Assembly: GCF_012843265.1 (NCBI RefSeq)
Contig: NZ_JABAIT010000001.1
Location: 124,001 to 188,000 of the forward strand
Length of the DNA stretch: 64,000 bases
Reading direction: 5' to 3'
Source of the DNA: Bacillus sp. DNRA2
Lineage (GTDB): Bacteria > Bacillota > Bacilli > Bacillales > Cytobacillaceae
Shown: positions 17,178 to 23,449 of the stretch, piece by piece
Layout of the letters: each line of letters opens with the position of its first letter
Position numbering within the stretch: the first letter of the stretch is position 1
Notes under the pieces: model-generated
Told to the model about the DNA's origin: nothing
What the model saw: only the letters and a program-made list of their open reading frames with translations
Databases searched by the model: none
Program-made: the position numbers and the translations under genes

Positions 17178-17514
17178 ACAAGACCGCCACAATCACTACA
17201 AACAGCATGACTATGAAAACTCAGAACGGGTACGCTTAAGAGTAACTGCTGCGAGAGAACGACAGTACCAGCGCTACGGAGCTGAAATAAGCAATAACAG
17301 GGTCCCATATGAGACCCTGTTAAAGGATAAACCGCTATCTGTTTCACAACTCAATTGTATTCAGCAATTATCATCCAAGAATAACTGGAGTAACCGCTCC
17401 CAAATCAAAATCATCAGACTTGCCCGTACTATAGCCGACCTTCATCAAACAGATAAAATCGTCGACCAACACCTCCACACTGCTATCCAACTACGACCCA
17501 CTGAACCACGTTAA
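17161..17514 (+). pseudogene. Remnant of ComM/YifB (Mg-chelatase-like ATPase) C-terminal domain
   Basis: An open frame (free of stops from 17146 to 17514) has no ATG, GTG or TTG start at its head, yet its translation matches the C-terminal domain of ComM/YifB proteins: RVRLRVTAARERQYQRYG, a linker with LSVSQLNCIQQL, then SNRSQIKIIRLARTIADLHQTDKI and HLHTAIQLR (positions run together from 17227 to 17499). Full family members are about 500 residues with an ATPase domain before this part, and none of that is present. The first codons overlap the end of the RAYT gene in another frame. It is probably a fragment left by rearrangement; a frameshift fusion to the RAYT is a less likely alternative. 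Confidence 0.75.
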
Positions 17515-17715
17515 AGCATTGGGGGACAGTCCCCCAGTACGTTCCCGCTTTAGCGTGATGGGGGACTGTCCCCCGCCACGGTAGTGCGGTGAAGAGGATG
17601 CGTGGAAATTGCATAGCTCTAGTGCTCTGCTGCCTTTAAAATGTTCACTTATAAAGATTGGCGGGAATGATTCACAGTTTGATATTTTATCCATCATGTC
17701 CAATAATTCAACCAT
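17491..17715 (-). pseudogene. Short ORF with strong ribosome site, 3' part replaced by REP repeat
   Basis: Not recognised. From ATG 17715 the frame reads about 42 residues of ordinary-looking protein (MVELLDMMDKISNCESF... ending near NFHASS). It then runs through repeat locus 8 and into the antisense of the ComM remnant. The ribosome site AAGAGGTG is 6 nt upstream. The 3' end therefore seems to have been lost when the repeat arrived. It could also be a tiny real gene that uses repeat sequence as its end. Confidence 0.35.
17512..17594. repeat. REP-like palindromic repeat, inverted pair (locus 8)
   Basis: An A-centred core at 17520-17535 and a T-centred core at 17558-17574. The left unit begins at the stop codon of the ComM remnant. 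Confidence 0.85.
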
Positions 17716-17924
17716 TTGTTACACCTCTTGTAATTATTTATTGCCGTGACATAATCAGTAGAGGACGTATAAAAGGAAAAGTAACAAGTAAGGATATCTT
17801 AAATTCTTTCACCTGAATTCTGAATTTCTGAATTGTTGTTTTTTTATTAGTTTAAATTATCTGATAAAGAATGTAAGTGAACTTTGTCATACTCAGCAAA
17901 AATTTTTCTGTAAAAACTACAAAT

Positions 17925-17978
17925 TTAGCACATTAAAGCGGTGGGGGACTGTCCCCCACCGCTTTAATGTGCCAAAGC
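17925..17978. repeat. REP-like palindromic repeat, single unit (locus 9)
   Basis: A T-centred single unit (reverse orientation) with near-perfect long arms (GCACATTAAAGCGGT and complement). It overlaps the truncated end of the Hsp20 remnant. Confidence 0.88.
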
Positions 17979-18170
17979 ACGATGATCTAAGCCTGCAATT
18001 TCAGCCTCATTCGGATATCTATCACTAGTATCCTTACTGTCAGTACTGAAATTGTCACCACCATCACCACTGTGAATTGATGCTAGGAAATTGTCACCGA
18101 AGAAATCATTGAATGAGTCCCACATCTCTCCAAAATCGCGATCCCGACGCCGCATTGAACGAACCGACAA
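17964..18170 (-). pseudogene. Truncated small heat-shock protein (Hsp20) N-terminus
   Basis: The 68-codon frame starts at a TTG with AGAAGG upstream. It reads RRRDRDFGEMWDSFNDFFGD, then FSTDSKDTSDRYPNEAEIAGL. This resembles the N-terminal arm and first alpha-crystallin strands of Bacillus Hsp20 proteins (RRR..., FNDFFGD..., F.VDI.ET...VEAELPG). The remaining 80 or so residues are absent, and the frame ends in repeat locus 9. A normal Hsp20 is about 140-150 residues. Changes at usually conserved positions (TDS for VDI, YPNEAEI for YVVEAEL) suggest decay after truncation. The similarity is judged by eye. Confidence 0.55.
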
Positions 18171-18248
18171 ACTGGATTCCTTCTTTCCAATGCATATTTC
18201 CTTACACCCATAGTTTACTCCTCGCAGATGCCTTCTTCAAACAAAAAC

Positions 18249-20315
18249 TTAACTTTTATAGACGAAGTTCTTCAGCAATTCATCCTCTAACTGTTCTTTT
18301 GGAAGCGGTTTACTAAATAAGTAGCCTTGCCCGATATCGCATTTATTTTCCCGTAAGAACTCGGCCTGCTTCACCGTCTCAACACCTTCAGCGACAACGG
18401 ACATATCTAAATTAGCACCAAGCTCAATAATGGACCTAACCAACGGTTCTTTCGCTGTACCAATATCATCAATAAATGATTTATCGATTTTCAGCTTATC
18501 TAGCGGTAAATGTTTTAAAATACTTAAAGAAGAAAAACCGGTACCAAAATCATCAATTGAAATCTTTACGCCAAGTGCCTTTATCTCCTCAATAATTGGT
18601 TTGGTTTTACTAATATTTTGCATGATACTTTCAGTGATTTCGAGCTCAAGATATTGCGGAGCCAACTTCGTTTTTTCCAACACATACTTAAGTTTTTTTA
18701 CAAAATCCTTATCGTACAATTGCCGCGTCGAAACATTCACGCTTACGACCACCGGCGGGAAGCCACGCTCCTGGAAAAACTGATTTTGTCGGCAGGCTTC
18801 ATGCAACACCCATTCACCAAGTGCCACAATTAAATCTGTCTTTTCTGCGACAGGAATAAATTCAGACGGTGGAATGTAGCCCTTGAGCGGATGATTCCAA
18901 CGAATCAGTGCTTCATAGCTTATTAACTTCCCTGTATGTAAATGGAACAATGGTTGAAAATGCAGGACAAAATCCTCGTGTTTCAGAGCCTTTTTCAATT
19001 CACTTTCGGTCTCGATATTATACTTATTGACTTCATCTTTTTTATTATAAAAATAAAACGTATTCTTCCCGTTTTCCTTAGCTAACAGCATCGCATAGTA
19101 TGCCTGATTCAATAAATACTTCCGGTTAAGACTGGTGGCAGGGAAATCGCTGATTCCGATACTAATGGAGGTATAGATTTCTTTATTTTTAATAAAAAAT
19201 GGTTCATCAAAGAGATTCAGCAGGCGCTGACAAGTGGATTCAACCTCTTCTCTCGTCACGTTTTTTAAAATAATCGCAAATTCATCTCCGACAATTCTAC
19301 ACAGTAAATCGTCCGCGGAAATTAGCTCCTTTAACCTTTCGATTGCATTAACCAGCAGCAAGTCGCCGAACTGATGTCCCAATGAATCATTGATAAGCTT
19401 GAGCCGGTCAAAATTAATCAGCAAAAAGGCAAAGCTTTGAAGCGAATTATCATGAAAGCTCATATCCTGTAAATATTTTTCAAGATAATGATTGTTAGGG
19501 ATGCCTGTTAAGACATCGTAGAAAGTAAGTTGGTTAATTCTCTCCTCGGATAGCTTGCGGGTTGTTACGTCAATTTTCACACCAGTAAAAGCAGTTACTT
19601 GTCCAAGAGAATCCAATGTCGGATAAGCGCGGTCCTCAATCCAGCGAATTTCCCCATCACAGGGGCGAATGATCCGATATTCGCAAGTCACCTTACGCCC
19701 AGAGCGAAGGATTTCATCTTGTTCAATTGCCTTCCGATCATCAGGATGGATGACATCCTTCCAAAAAGATGGATTCGAGGTTAATTCCTGATATGGAATC
19801 CCGTAAAGCTTTTCGGCGTTAGGAGAATAATAAGATTCTCCCTTGTTGAAGTCGTATGACCATAAAACGATATTTACTTCATTTATCAGTTGCTGCATAA
19901 AACCATTTCGGTTGGTTAAATCGGATTGTTCCGTAATAAAGTCAGTGATGTCAAAAATAATTCCATATGCGATCTTCATATTAATTTCGGGTTTAACAAT
20001 GGTAGAGGAATGACCTCGAAACCAGCGGATATCTCCGGCTTGATTCATCATGCGAAATTCCCGTTGGCTACCCACACCGGTTTTGAGTTCCTCAATGAGC
20101 GTATCGTATGCATGTTGGTCCTCAGGAAAAATATACTCTCGCAAAATAAGGGGATTCTTTTCATAACTTGATTGTGAAATGCCTAAAAGCGTTTCAGCTC
20201 CTTTAGACATATACACCTTCCCGGTCACTAAATCCATCGACCAAAAAGCGATATCTAACATATCTAAGAACTGTTGGTAATATTTACTATCCTGAAAAAA
20301 CGAATCTTGTTGCAT
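18249..20315 (-). CDS. PAS-PAS-GGDEF-EAL protein with degenerate GGDEF and intact EAL (predicted c-di-GMP phosphodiesterase)
   Basis: 688 residues, soluble. PAS 1 is at about 12-128 and PAS 2 at about 140-255, each ending in a PAC-like block (GDIRWFRGH; GEIRWIEDRAYP). The GGDEF domain (about 265-425) has VGDEF at 342-346 in place of GGDEF and lacks an RxxD site. The EAL domain (about 437-685) has every catalytic residue: E468-A-L, Asn527, Glu559 in LEITES, Asp588-Asp589, Lys609 in LKID, Glu643 in AEGVE and Gln663. It is likely a phosphodiesterase whose GGDEF part is regulatory (often GTP-binding). The PAS domains suggest control by a small ligand or redox signal. It is monocistronic. Confidence 0.9.
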   Translation of the reverse strand: MQQDSFFQDSKYYQQFLDMLDIAFWSMDLVTGKVYMSKGAETLLGISQSSYEKNPLILREYIFPEDQHAYDTLIEELKTGVGSQREFRMMNQAGDIRWFRGHSSTIVKPEINMKIAYGIIFDITDFITEQSDLTNRNGFMQQLINEVNIVLWSYDFNKGESYYSPNAEKLYGIPYQELTSNPSFWKDVIHPDDRKAIEQDEILRSGRKVTCEYRIIRPCDGEIRWIEDRAYPTLDSLGQVTAFTGVKIDVTTRKLSEERINQLTFYDVLTGIPNNHYLEKYLQDMSFHDNSLQSFAFLLINFDRLKLINDSLGHQFGDLLLVNAIERLKELISADDLLCRIVGDEFAIILKNVTREEVESTCQRLLNLFDEPFFIKNKEIYTSISIGISDFPATSLNRKYLLNQAYYAMLLAKENGKNTFYFYNKKDEVNKYNIETESELKKALKHEDFVLHFQPLFHLHTGKLISYEALIRWNHPLKGYIPPSEFIPVAEKTDLIVALGEWVLHEACRQNQFFQERGFPPVVVSVNVSTRQLYDKDFVKKLKYVLEKTKLAPQYLELEITESIMQNISKTKPIIEEIKALGVKISIDDFGTGFSSLSILKHLPLDKLKIDKSFIDDIGTAKEPLVRSIIELGANLDMSVVAEGVETVKQAEFLRENKCDIGQGYLFSKPLPKEQLEDELLKNFVYKS

Positions 20316-20369
20316 GCTCAGCCAAACCCTCCTCTTTCAGGGAACACCCTAAACTTTCCTCCATCACAG

Positions 20370-20430
20370 TATTACCGCAATGGGGGACAGTCCCCCACCC
20401 AATTAAAGCGTTAATGTGGTGAGGGCTGTT
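20370..20430. repeat. REP-like palindromic repeat, degenerate pair (locus 10)
   Basis: A-centred core at 20380-20396, then AATTAAAGCGTTAATGTGGTGAGGGCTG, in which the second core is decayed. This is the last copy seen in the window. Confidence 0.7.
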
Positions 20431-20518
20431 TTTGTAATTATGTTAATATACTTATTATATTATTATATTGTTTTCTAAGATATAAGGATTATTATGTTTT
20501 TGACAGTTTATAAAAGAA

Positions 20519-20558
20519 TAAAAAGAAAAGGCACCCCCATCATTGATAGGAGCACCTA
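20519..20558 (-). terminator. Intrinsic terminator of the SGNH hydrolase gene
   Basis: On the minus strand AGGTGCTCC and GGGGGTGCCT pair around a 10-nt loop, followed by TTTTCTTTTT. Confidence 0.75.
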
Positions 20559-20573
20559 AACCTGAATATGTAC

Positions 20574-21359
20574 TTATTCTTGATTAATTAAGTATGCACT
20601 AACAAACTCAGCCCAAACCTGATGGCCTTTTTCATTTGGAAATGATTGATCAGGAGTAATGAACTCTTTCATTGCTTCCGTGCTTGGATCAGGCCAAATT
20701 CCCCAGTGATCTAGGTAGGTGAGCTGATGCTCTTCGGCGTAGTCTTTTAACTCGGCGACCTGCGAAGGATAAACTTTCGCCTTATAAATCGGATTTGCTG
20801 GTTGCAGGATGATGGCACTGTCAGGGTTACTACCTTTTACCGTTTCAATGAATGTAGTCAAATTTGCAAGTGTTGTTGCTAAATCGACTTCTCCATTATT
20901 TTTAAGGATAAATGGTTCAAACAACAGCATATCAGCCTTAAGATTTGCTATCTCTTGGTGGTGGTTTTGAGCAATAAATTCTTTGGAATTCATATCATAC
21001 TGGCGTACCTCAACATTTAGATGGTCCTGACTGTAAGCCTTGATTAATTTTGCTTTCGTTGCCTCAGCCCATCCAGTTTCACCACCCAAAGTGGAGGATC
21101 CAGCAATAACAATCGTAAATTTCTCATTTTTTGCAAAAGACTGTTTGAATTTTTCGACCGCAGCTTCAGGCCAATTTTTTGTCAATGGAAGGAGGCTATT
21201 CATGGATTCCTGTTGAACGCTAGCTGTCTTTGTGATTGTTTGTGTTTCATTTTGTTCCGCAGCTTGTAAGACTGTTGTTTTTTCGGTCCACAAAAAATGA
21301 CTAACACCGATAAAAGCAATACAAAGCAGTCCGTAAAAAATAGTCAATATTGATTTCAA
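20574..21359 (-). CDS. Membrane-anchored SGNH/GDSL-type hydrolase
   Basis: 261 residues from TTG 21359, chosen because GGAGGT lies 7 nt upstream; the frame extends 5 codons further but overlaps that site. An N-terminal TM anchor (about 3-22) is followed by a linker (to about 70) and an SGNH domain. Block I has the nucleophile Ser in VIAGSSTLGG. The C-terminal block has Asp and His in DHWGIWPDP and FPNEKGHQVWAEF. Enzymes of this group act as esterases, for example O-deacetylases on envelope polysaccharides. The substrate is unknown. It is monocistronic, with its own terminator. Confidence 0.8.
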   Translation of the reverse strand: MKSILTIFYGLLCIAFIGVSHFLWTEKTTVLQAAEQNETQTITKTASVQQESMNSLLPLTKNWPEAAVEKFKQSFAKNEKFTIVIAGSSTLGGETGWAEATKAKLIKAYSQDHLNVEVRQYDMNSKEFIAQNHHQEIANLKADMLLFEPFILKNNGEVDLATTLANLTTFIETVKGSNPDSAIILQPANPIYKAKVYPSQVAELKDYAEEHQLTYLDHWGIWPDPSTEAMKEFITPDQSFPNEKGHQVWAEFVSAYLINQE

Positions 21360-21491
21360 TCTACCAACCTCCAAACATATAAAAATCTCTGTTCAATTAT
21401 GACAAAAACTGATAATAATAGCAATTACATTTGTAGTATATTAGACTATTTTGTTAAAAAAATCCAAATAATCATCATACTATTATGAACA

Positions 21492-21529
21492 TAAAAAAGT
21501 GACTGTCACAATAACAGTCACTTTTTGCA
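21492..21529. terminator. Terminator of the rhodanese operon
   Basis: Perfect 13-bp arms AAAAAGTGACTGT / ACAGTCACTTTTT with a 7-nt loop. T-runs occur in both directions. Confidence 0.9.
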
Positions 21530-21573
21530 CGGATAACAAGAAAAATCTAAACTAAGAAAGTCATTTACGATAC

Positions 21574-21960
21574 TTACTCGATATCACCATTCCAAGCGTT
21601 CATGCCACCTTGAACATTAACAAGCTTAGTAAAACCATAACCTTGTAACTTTTCGGCAGCTTGCATGCTCCGATTACCACTACGGCAAATCATCACAATT
21701 TCAGCATCCTTCGGAAAATCCGCTGTTTCTTCACTTAATTGGCTCAGAGGAAGATTGGTAATCCCAGGTATATGTCCTGCTGCGAACTCATCCGGTTCGC
21801 GGACATCGATGAACACTGTATTTCCATCATTATTGTCCATCATTTCTGCCATCTCATCAGTCGTAATGTTGTTTATACTTGTGCTCTCGTTCATAAACTG
21901 CATGCCAATAAATCCGATAAACAATAAAACAATCAGCCCCGCGATGATTTTCTTTCCCAA
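21574..21960 (-). CDS. Membrane-anchored rhodanese-like protein
   Basis: 128 residues from TTG 21960 with AGGAG upstream. An N-terminal TM helix (about 3-22) anchors a single rhodanese domain: VFIDVREPDEF, then the active-site loop CRSGNRS, then VNVQGGMNAW. The catalytic Cys would carry a persulfide. It is the last of three rhodanese genes read leftward (gap 51 bp), and the transcript ends at the hairpin 45 bp on. In CstR regulons such proteins move sulfane sulfur between thiols and reductases. Confidence 0.88.
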   Translation of the reverse strand: MGKKIIAGLIVLLFIGFIGMQFMNESTSINNITTDEMAEMMDNNDGNTVFIDVREPDEFAAGHIPGITNLPLSQLSEETADFPKDAEIVMICRSGNRSMQAAEKLQGYGFTKLVNVQGGMNAWNGDIE

Positions 21961-22011
21961 CTGTGATCCACTCCTGAAAGTATATTAAATAATTGCCTAA
22001 CCTAGCCAAGC

Positions 22012-22308
22012 TTACTCAATATCACCCATCCAAGCCATCATTCCGCCACTCATATTGGTAACATCATAGCCTTGGTATTCCAAAAATCTAGTTGCATTGC
22101 TGCTTCTTCCGCCAGAAAGACAAACAACGTAATATTCCTTGCTCTTATCTAACTCATTCATTCTGTATTCAAGCAAACCTAACGGAATATTAACCGCACC
22201 AGGAATTTTCCCGCCGGCAACCTCAGCCGGTTCGCGAACATCGATAATATTCAAGTCTTTGTTCCCCTTTAATAATGATTCTAACTCATTTGCACTAATT
22301 TGTTTCAT
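22012..22308 (-). CDS. Cytoplasmic single-domain rhodanese
   Basis: 98 residues, almost exactly one rhodanese domain with no anchor: LNIIDVREPAEVAGG, active-site loop CLSGGRSS, then VTNMSGGMMAWMGDIE. The ribosome site is AGGAGG, 9 nt before ATG. It is the middle gene of the three-rhodanese operon. The loop length (six residues after Cys) suits sulfur rather than arsenate or phosphate substrates. A role in persulfide transfer is inferred from the adjoining CstR and CoA-disulfide reductase genes. Confidence 0.88.
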   Translation of the reverse strand: MKQISANELESLLKGNKDLNIIDVREPAEVAGGKIPGAVNIPLGLLEYRMNELDKSKEYYVVCLSGGRSSNATRFLEYQGYDVTNMSGGMMAWMGDIE

Positions 22309-22374
22309 CCTTTTTCCTCCTAAAATAACAATAAATATATTTGCACGTGCGTTAACTGCGCCGCTAAGTTCCTG

Positions 22375-22734
22375 TTAGTTCCAGGCGCTCATGCCGCCCT
22401 TAACATTGATCACATTCTTAAAGCCGGATTGTTTTAAAATCTTACTTGCTTTGTTGGAGCGCATTCCGCTTTGACAAATGACCACAACGTCTTTTTCCTT
22501 AGATAGCCCATCCAACTTTTGCGCAAGCTGGTGCAAGGGAATATTCTTAAATTGACGAATATGATTTCCTTTATATTCAGCTGGGGTACGCACATCAATG
22601 AATTGAATTTGTTTATTGTCCAAATAACTTTTTAATTGCTCGGTCGTAATTTGTTTTACACCTTTAGTTGGCAGCATACGTAGCACCAACAAAAGCACGA
22701 TAGCTGCGAAAAAAACATAGCTGATATAATCCAT
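22375..22734 (-). CDS. Membrane-anchored rhodanese-like protein (first gene of operon)
   Basis: 119 residues from ATG 22734; AAGGAGG lies 8 nt upstream, and the 10-codon longer frame overlaps it. An N-terminal TM helix (about 4-22) is followed by the rhodanese domain: IQFIDVRTPAEYKGNHI, loop CQSGMRS, VINVKGGMSAWN. It differs from the third gene in sequence, so the two anchored copies are old paralogues rather than a fresh duplication. A CstR-type operator candidate lies 64 bp upstream. Confidence 0.88.
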   Translation of the reverse strand: MDYISYVFFAAIVLLLVLRMLPTKGVKQITTEQLKSYLDNKQIQFIDVRTPAEYKGNHIRQFKNIPLHQLAQKLDGLSKEKDVVVICQSGMRSNKASKILKQSGFKNVINVKGGMSAWN

Positions 22735-22797
22735 GGTGGTTTCCTCCTTATAGTTGAAAGACATTTCTTTTATTAAAATAAAGATTGTTTTACACCC

Positions 22798-22813
22798 TAA
22801 CCCCTATGGGTAT
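22798..22813 (-). promoter_or_regulatory. Candidate CstR operator of the rhodanese operon
   Basis: TAACCC-CTAT-GGGTAT has the same half-site spacing as the perfect site upstream of cstR, with one half changed (TAACCC for ATACCC). It lies 64 bp before the first rhodanese start. Confidence 0.65.
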
Positions 22814-22826
22814 AACCTATATTCAA

Positions 22827-22853
22827 ATAAAAAAGGAGTAACTCCTTTTTTAA
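22827..22853 (-). terminator. Intrinsic terminator of cstR
   Basis: Perfect inverted repeat AAAAAAGGAGT / ACTCCTTTTTT, 40 bp after the cstR stop. Confidence 0.8.
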
Positions 22854-22892
22854 GTGGAATCTTGCAGTAAAAATCAAAAAACTCCTTCAGTA

Positions 22893-23153
22893 TTAACGAC
22901 TTTTCACGAGTAAATCGACTGCGTCTTTCACTAATTGCTCCGAGTCCTGGCCAGTGTCTTCGGCATCACGAACGCACTTAATCAAATTCGAGCTAACAAC
23001 AACACCAATTGTTCGATCAATGGCTGTTCTTGCTGCAGAAAGCTGCGTGATGACTTCCTTACAGTCCTTATCATCTTCCATCATTTTAAGAATTCCGCGT
23101 AATTGACCTTCAATTCGCTTCACACGGTTTTTAATTTTATCATTGTAATCCAT
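22893..23153 (-). CDS. cstR: CstR, persulfide-sensing transcriptional repressor (CsoR/RcnR family)
   Basis: 86 residues from ATG 23153, with AGGAGGG upstream. It is an all-helical DUF156 protein (RVKRIEGQLRGILKMMEDDKDCKEVITQ is residues 10-37). The two regulatory Cys are at 31 and 60, the positions used by CstR, and the copper-ligand His of CsoR (in HC before Cys 60) is replaced (LIKC). This favours sulfane-sulfur sensing, in which a di- or trisulfide forms between the Cys residues, over metal sensing. Flanking rhodaneses and a CoA-disulfide reductase fit. A perfect palindrome in its own promoter indicates autoregulation. Confidence 0.9.
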   Translation of the reverse strand: MDYNDKIKNRVKRIEGQLRGILKMMEDDKDCKEVITQLSAARTAIDRTIGVVVSSNLIKCVRDAEDTGQDSEQLVKDAVDLLVKSR

Positions 23154-23208
23154 ATCAGTAACCCTCCTATCTTTCAAAGGTGTGCATTTCAAAAATTGAA
23201 CTAGGTTA

Positions 23209-23237
23209 ATATTATACCCTCGAGGGTATGTTGTCAA
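23209..23237 (-). promoter_or_regulatory. cstR promoter with embedded perfect CstR operator
   Basis: On the minus strand the -35 box TTGACA (23237-23232) and a -10 box TAATAT (23214-23209, 17-nt spacer) surround ATACCCTCGAGGGTAT (23214-23229), a perfect 16-bp palindrome. An alternative -10, TATAAT, has a 15-nt spacer. The repressor would cover the promoter spacer. Confidence 0.8.
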
Positions 23238-23397
23238 CCGAAATTCTTATACCACGAACATGTTGAATTTTAAAAATCTGTGATAATAATTTTACATAAA
23301 TATCGTGAGGATTGCAAAAAAACATAGTCTCTATATCTATCGTTAATAAAGGTATTTACGCTGAAAATAAGAAAAAACAAGCTTTTATGATTCTTTC

Positions 23398-23425
23398 TTG
23401 ATAGGGGTGGGGGTATTGTTATATG
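23398..23425 (+). promoter_or_regulatory. Candidate promoter/CstR site of the CoA-disulfide reductase gene
   Basis: TTGATA (23398-23403) and TATATG (23420-23425) are spaced by 16 nt. Between them lies ATAGGG-GTGG-GGGTAT (23401-23416), which keeps one perfect operator half (GGGTAT) while the other half is not inverted. It is weaker evidence than the two sites to the left. Confidence 0.45.
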
Positions 23426-23449
23426 ATTAACATGGAGGGTGATGAAATA

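Noticed and set aside
16429-17594. RAYT region as an insertion sequence with its own ends
   Set aside because: No target duplication or IS200/IS605-type end structure other than the REP palindromes; RAYTs are single-copy domesticated genes.
1236-20430. Repeated palindromes considered as a CRISPR array
   Set aside because: Copies are kilobases apart, each is a long inverted repeat, there are no regular spacers and no cas genes; they fit REP elements.
23423-23449. Longer start of the CoA-disulfide reductase (nine extra codons)
   Set aside because: The ATG at 23423 lies within the likely -10 box, and the added codons contain the ribosome site for ATG 23450.
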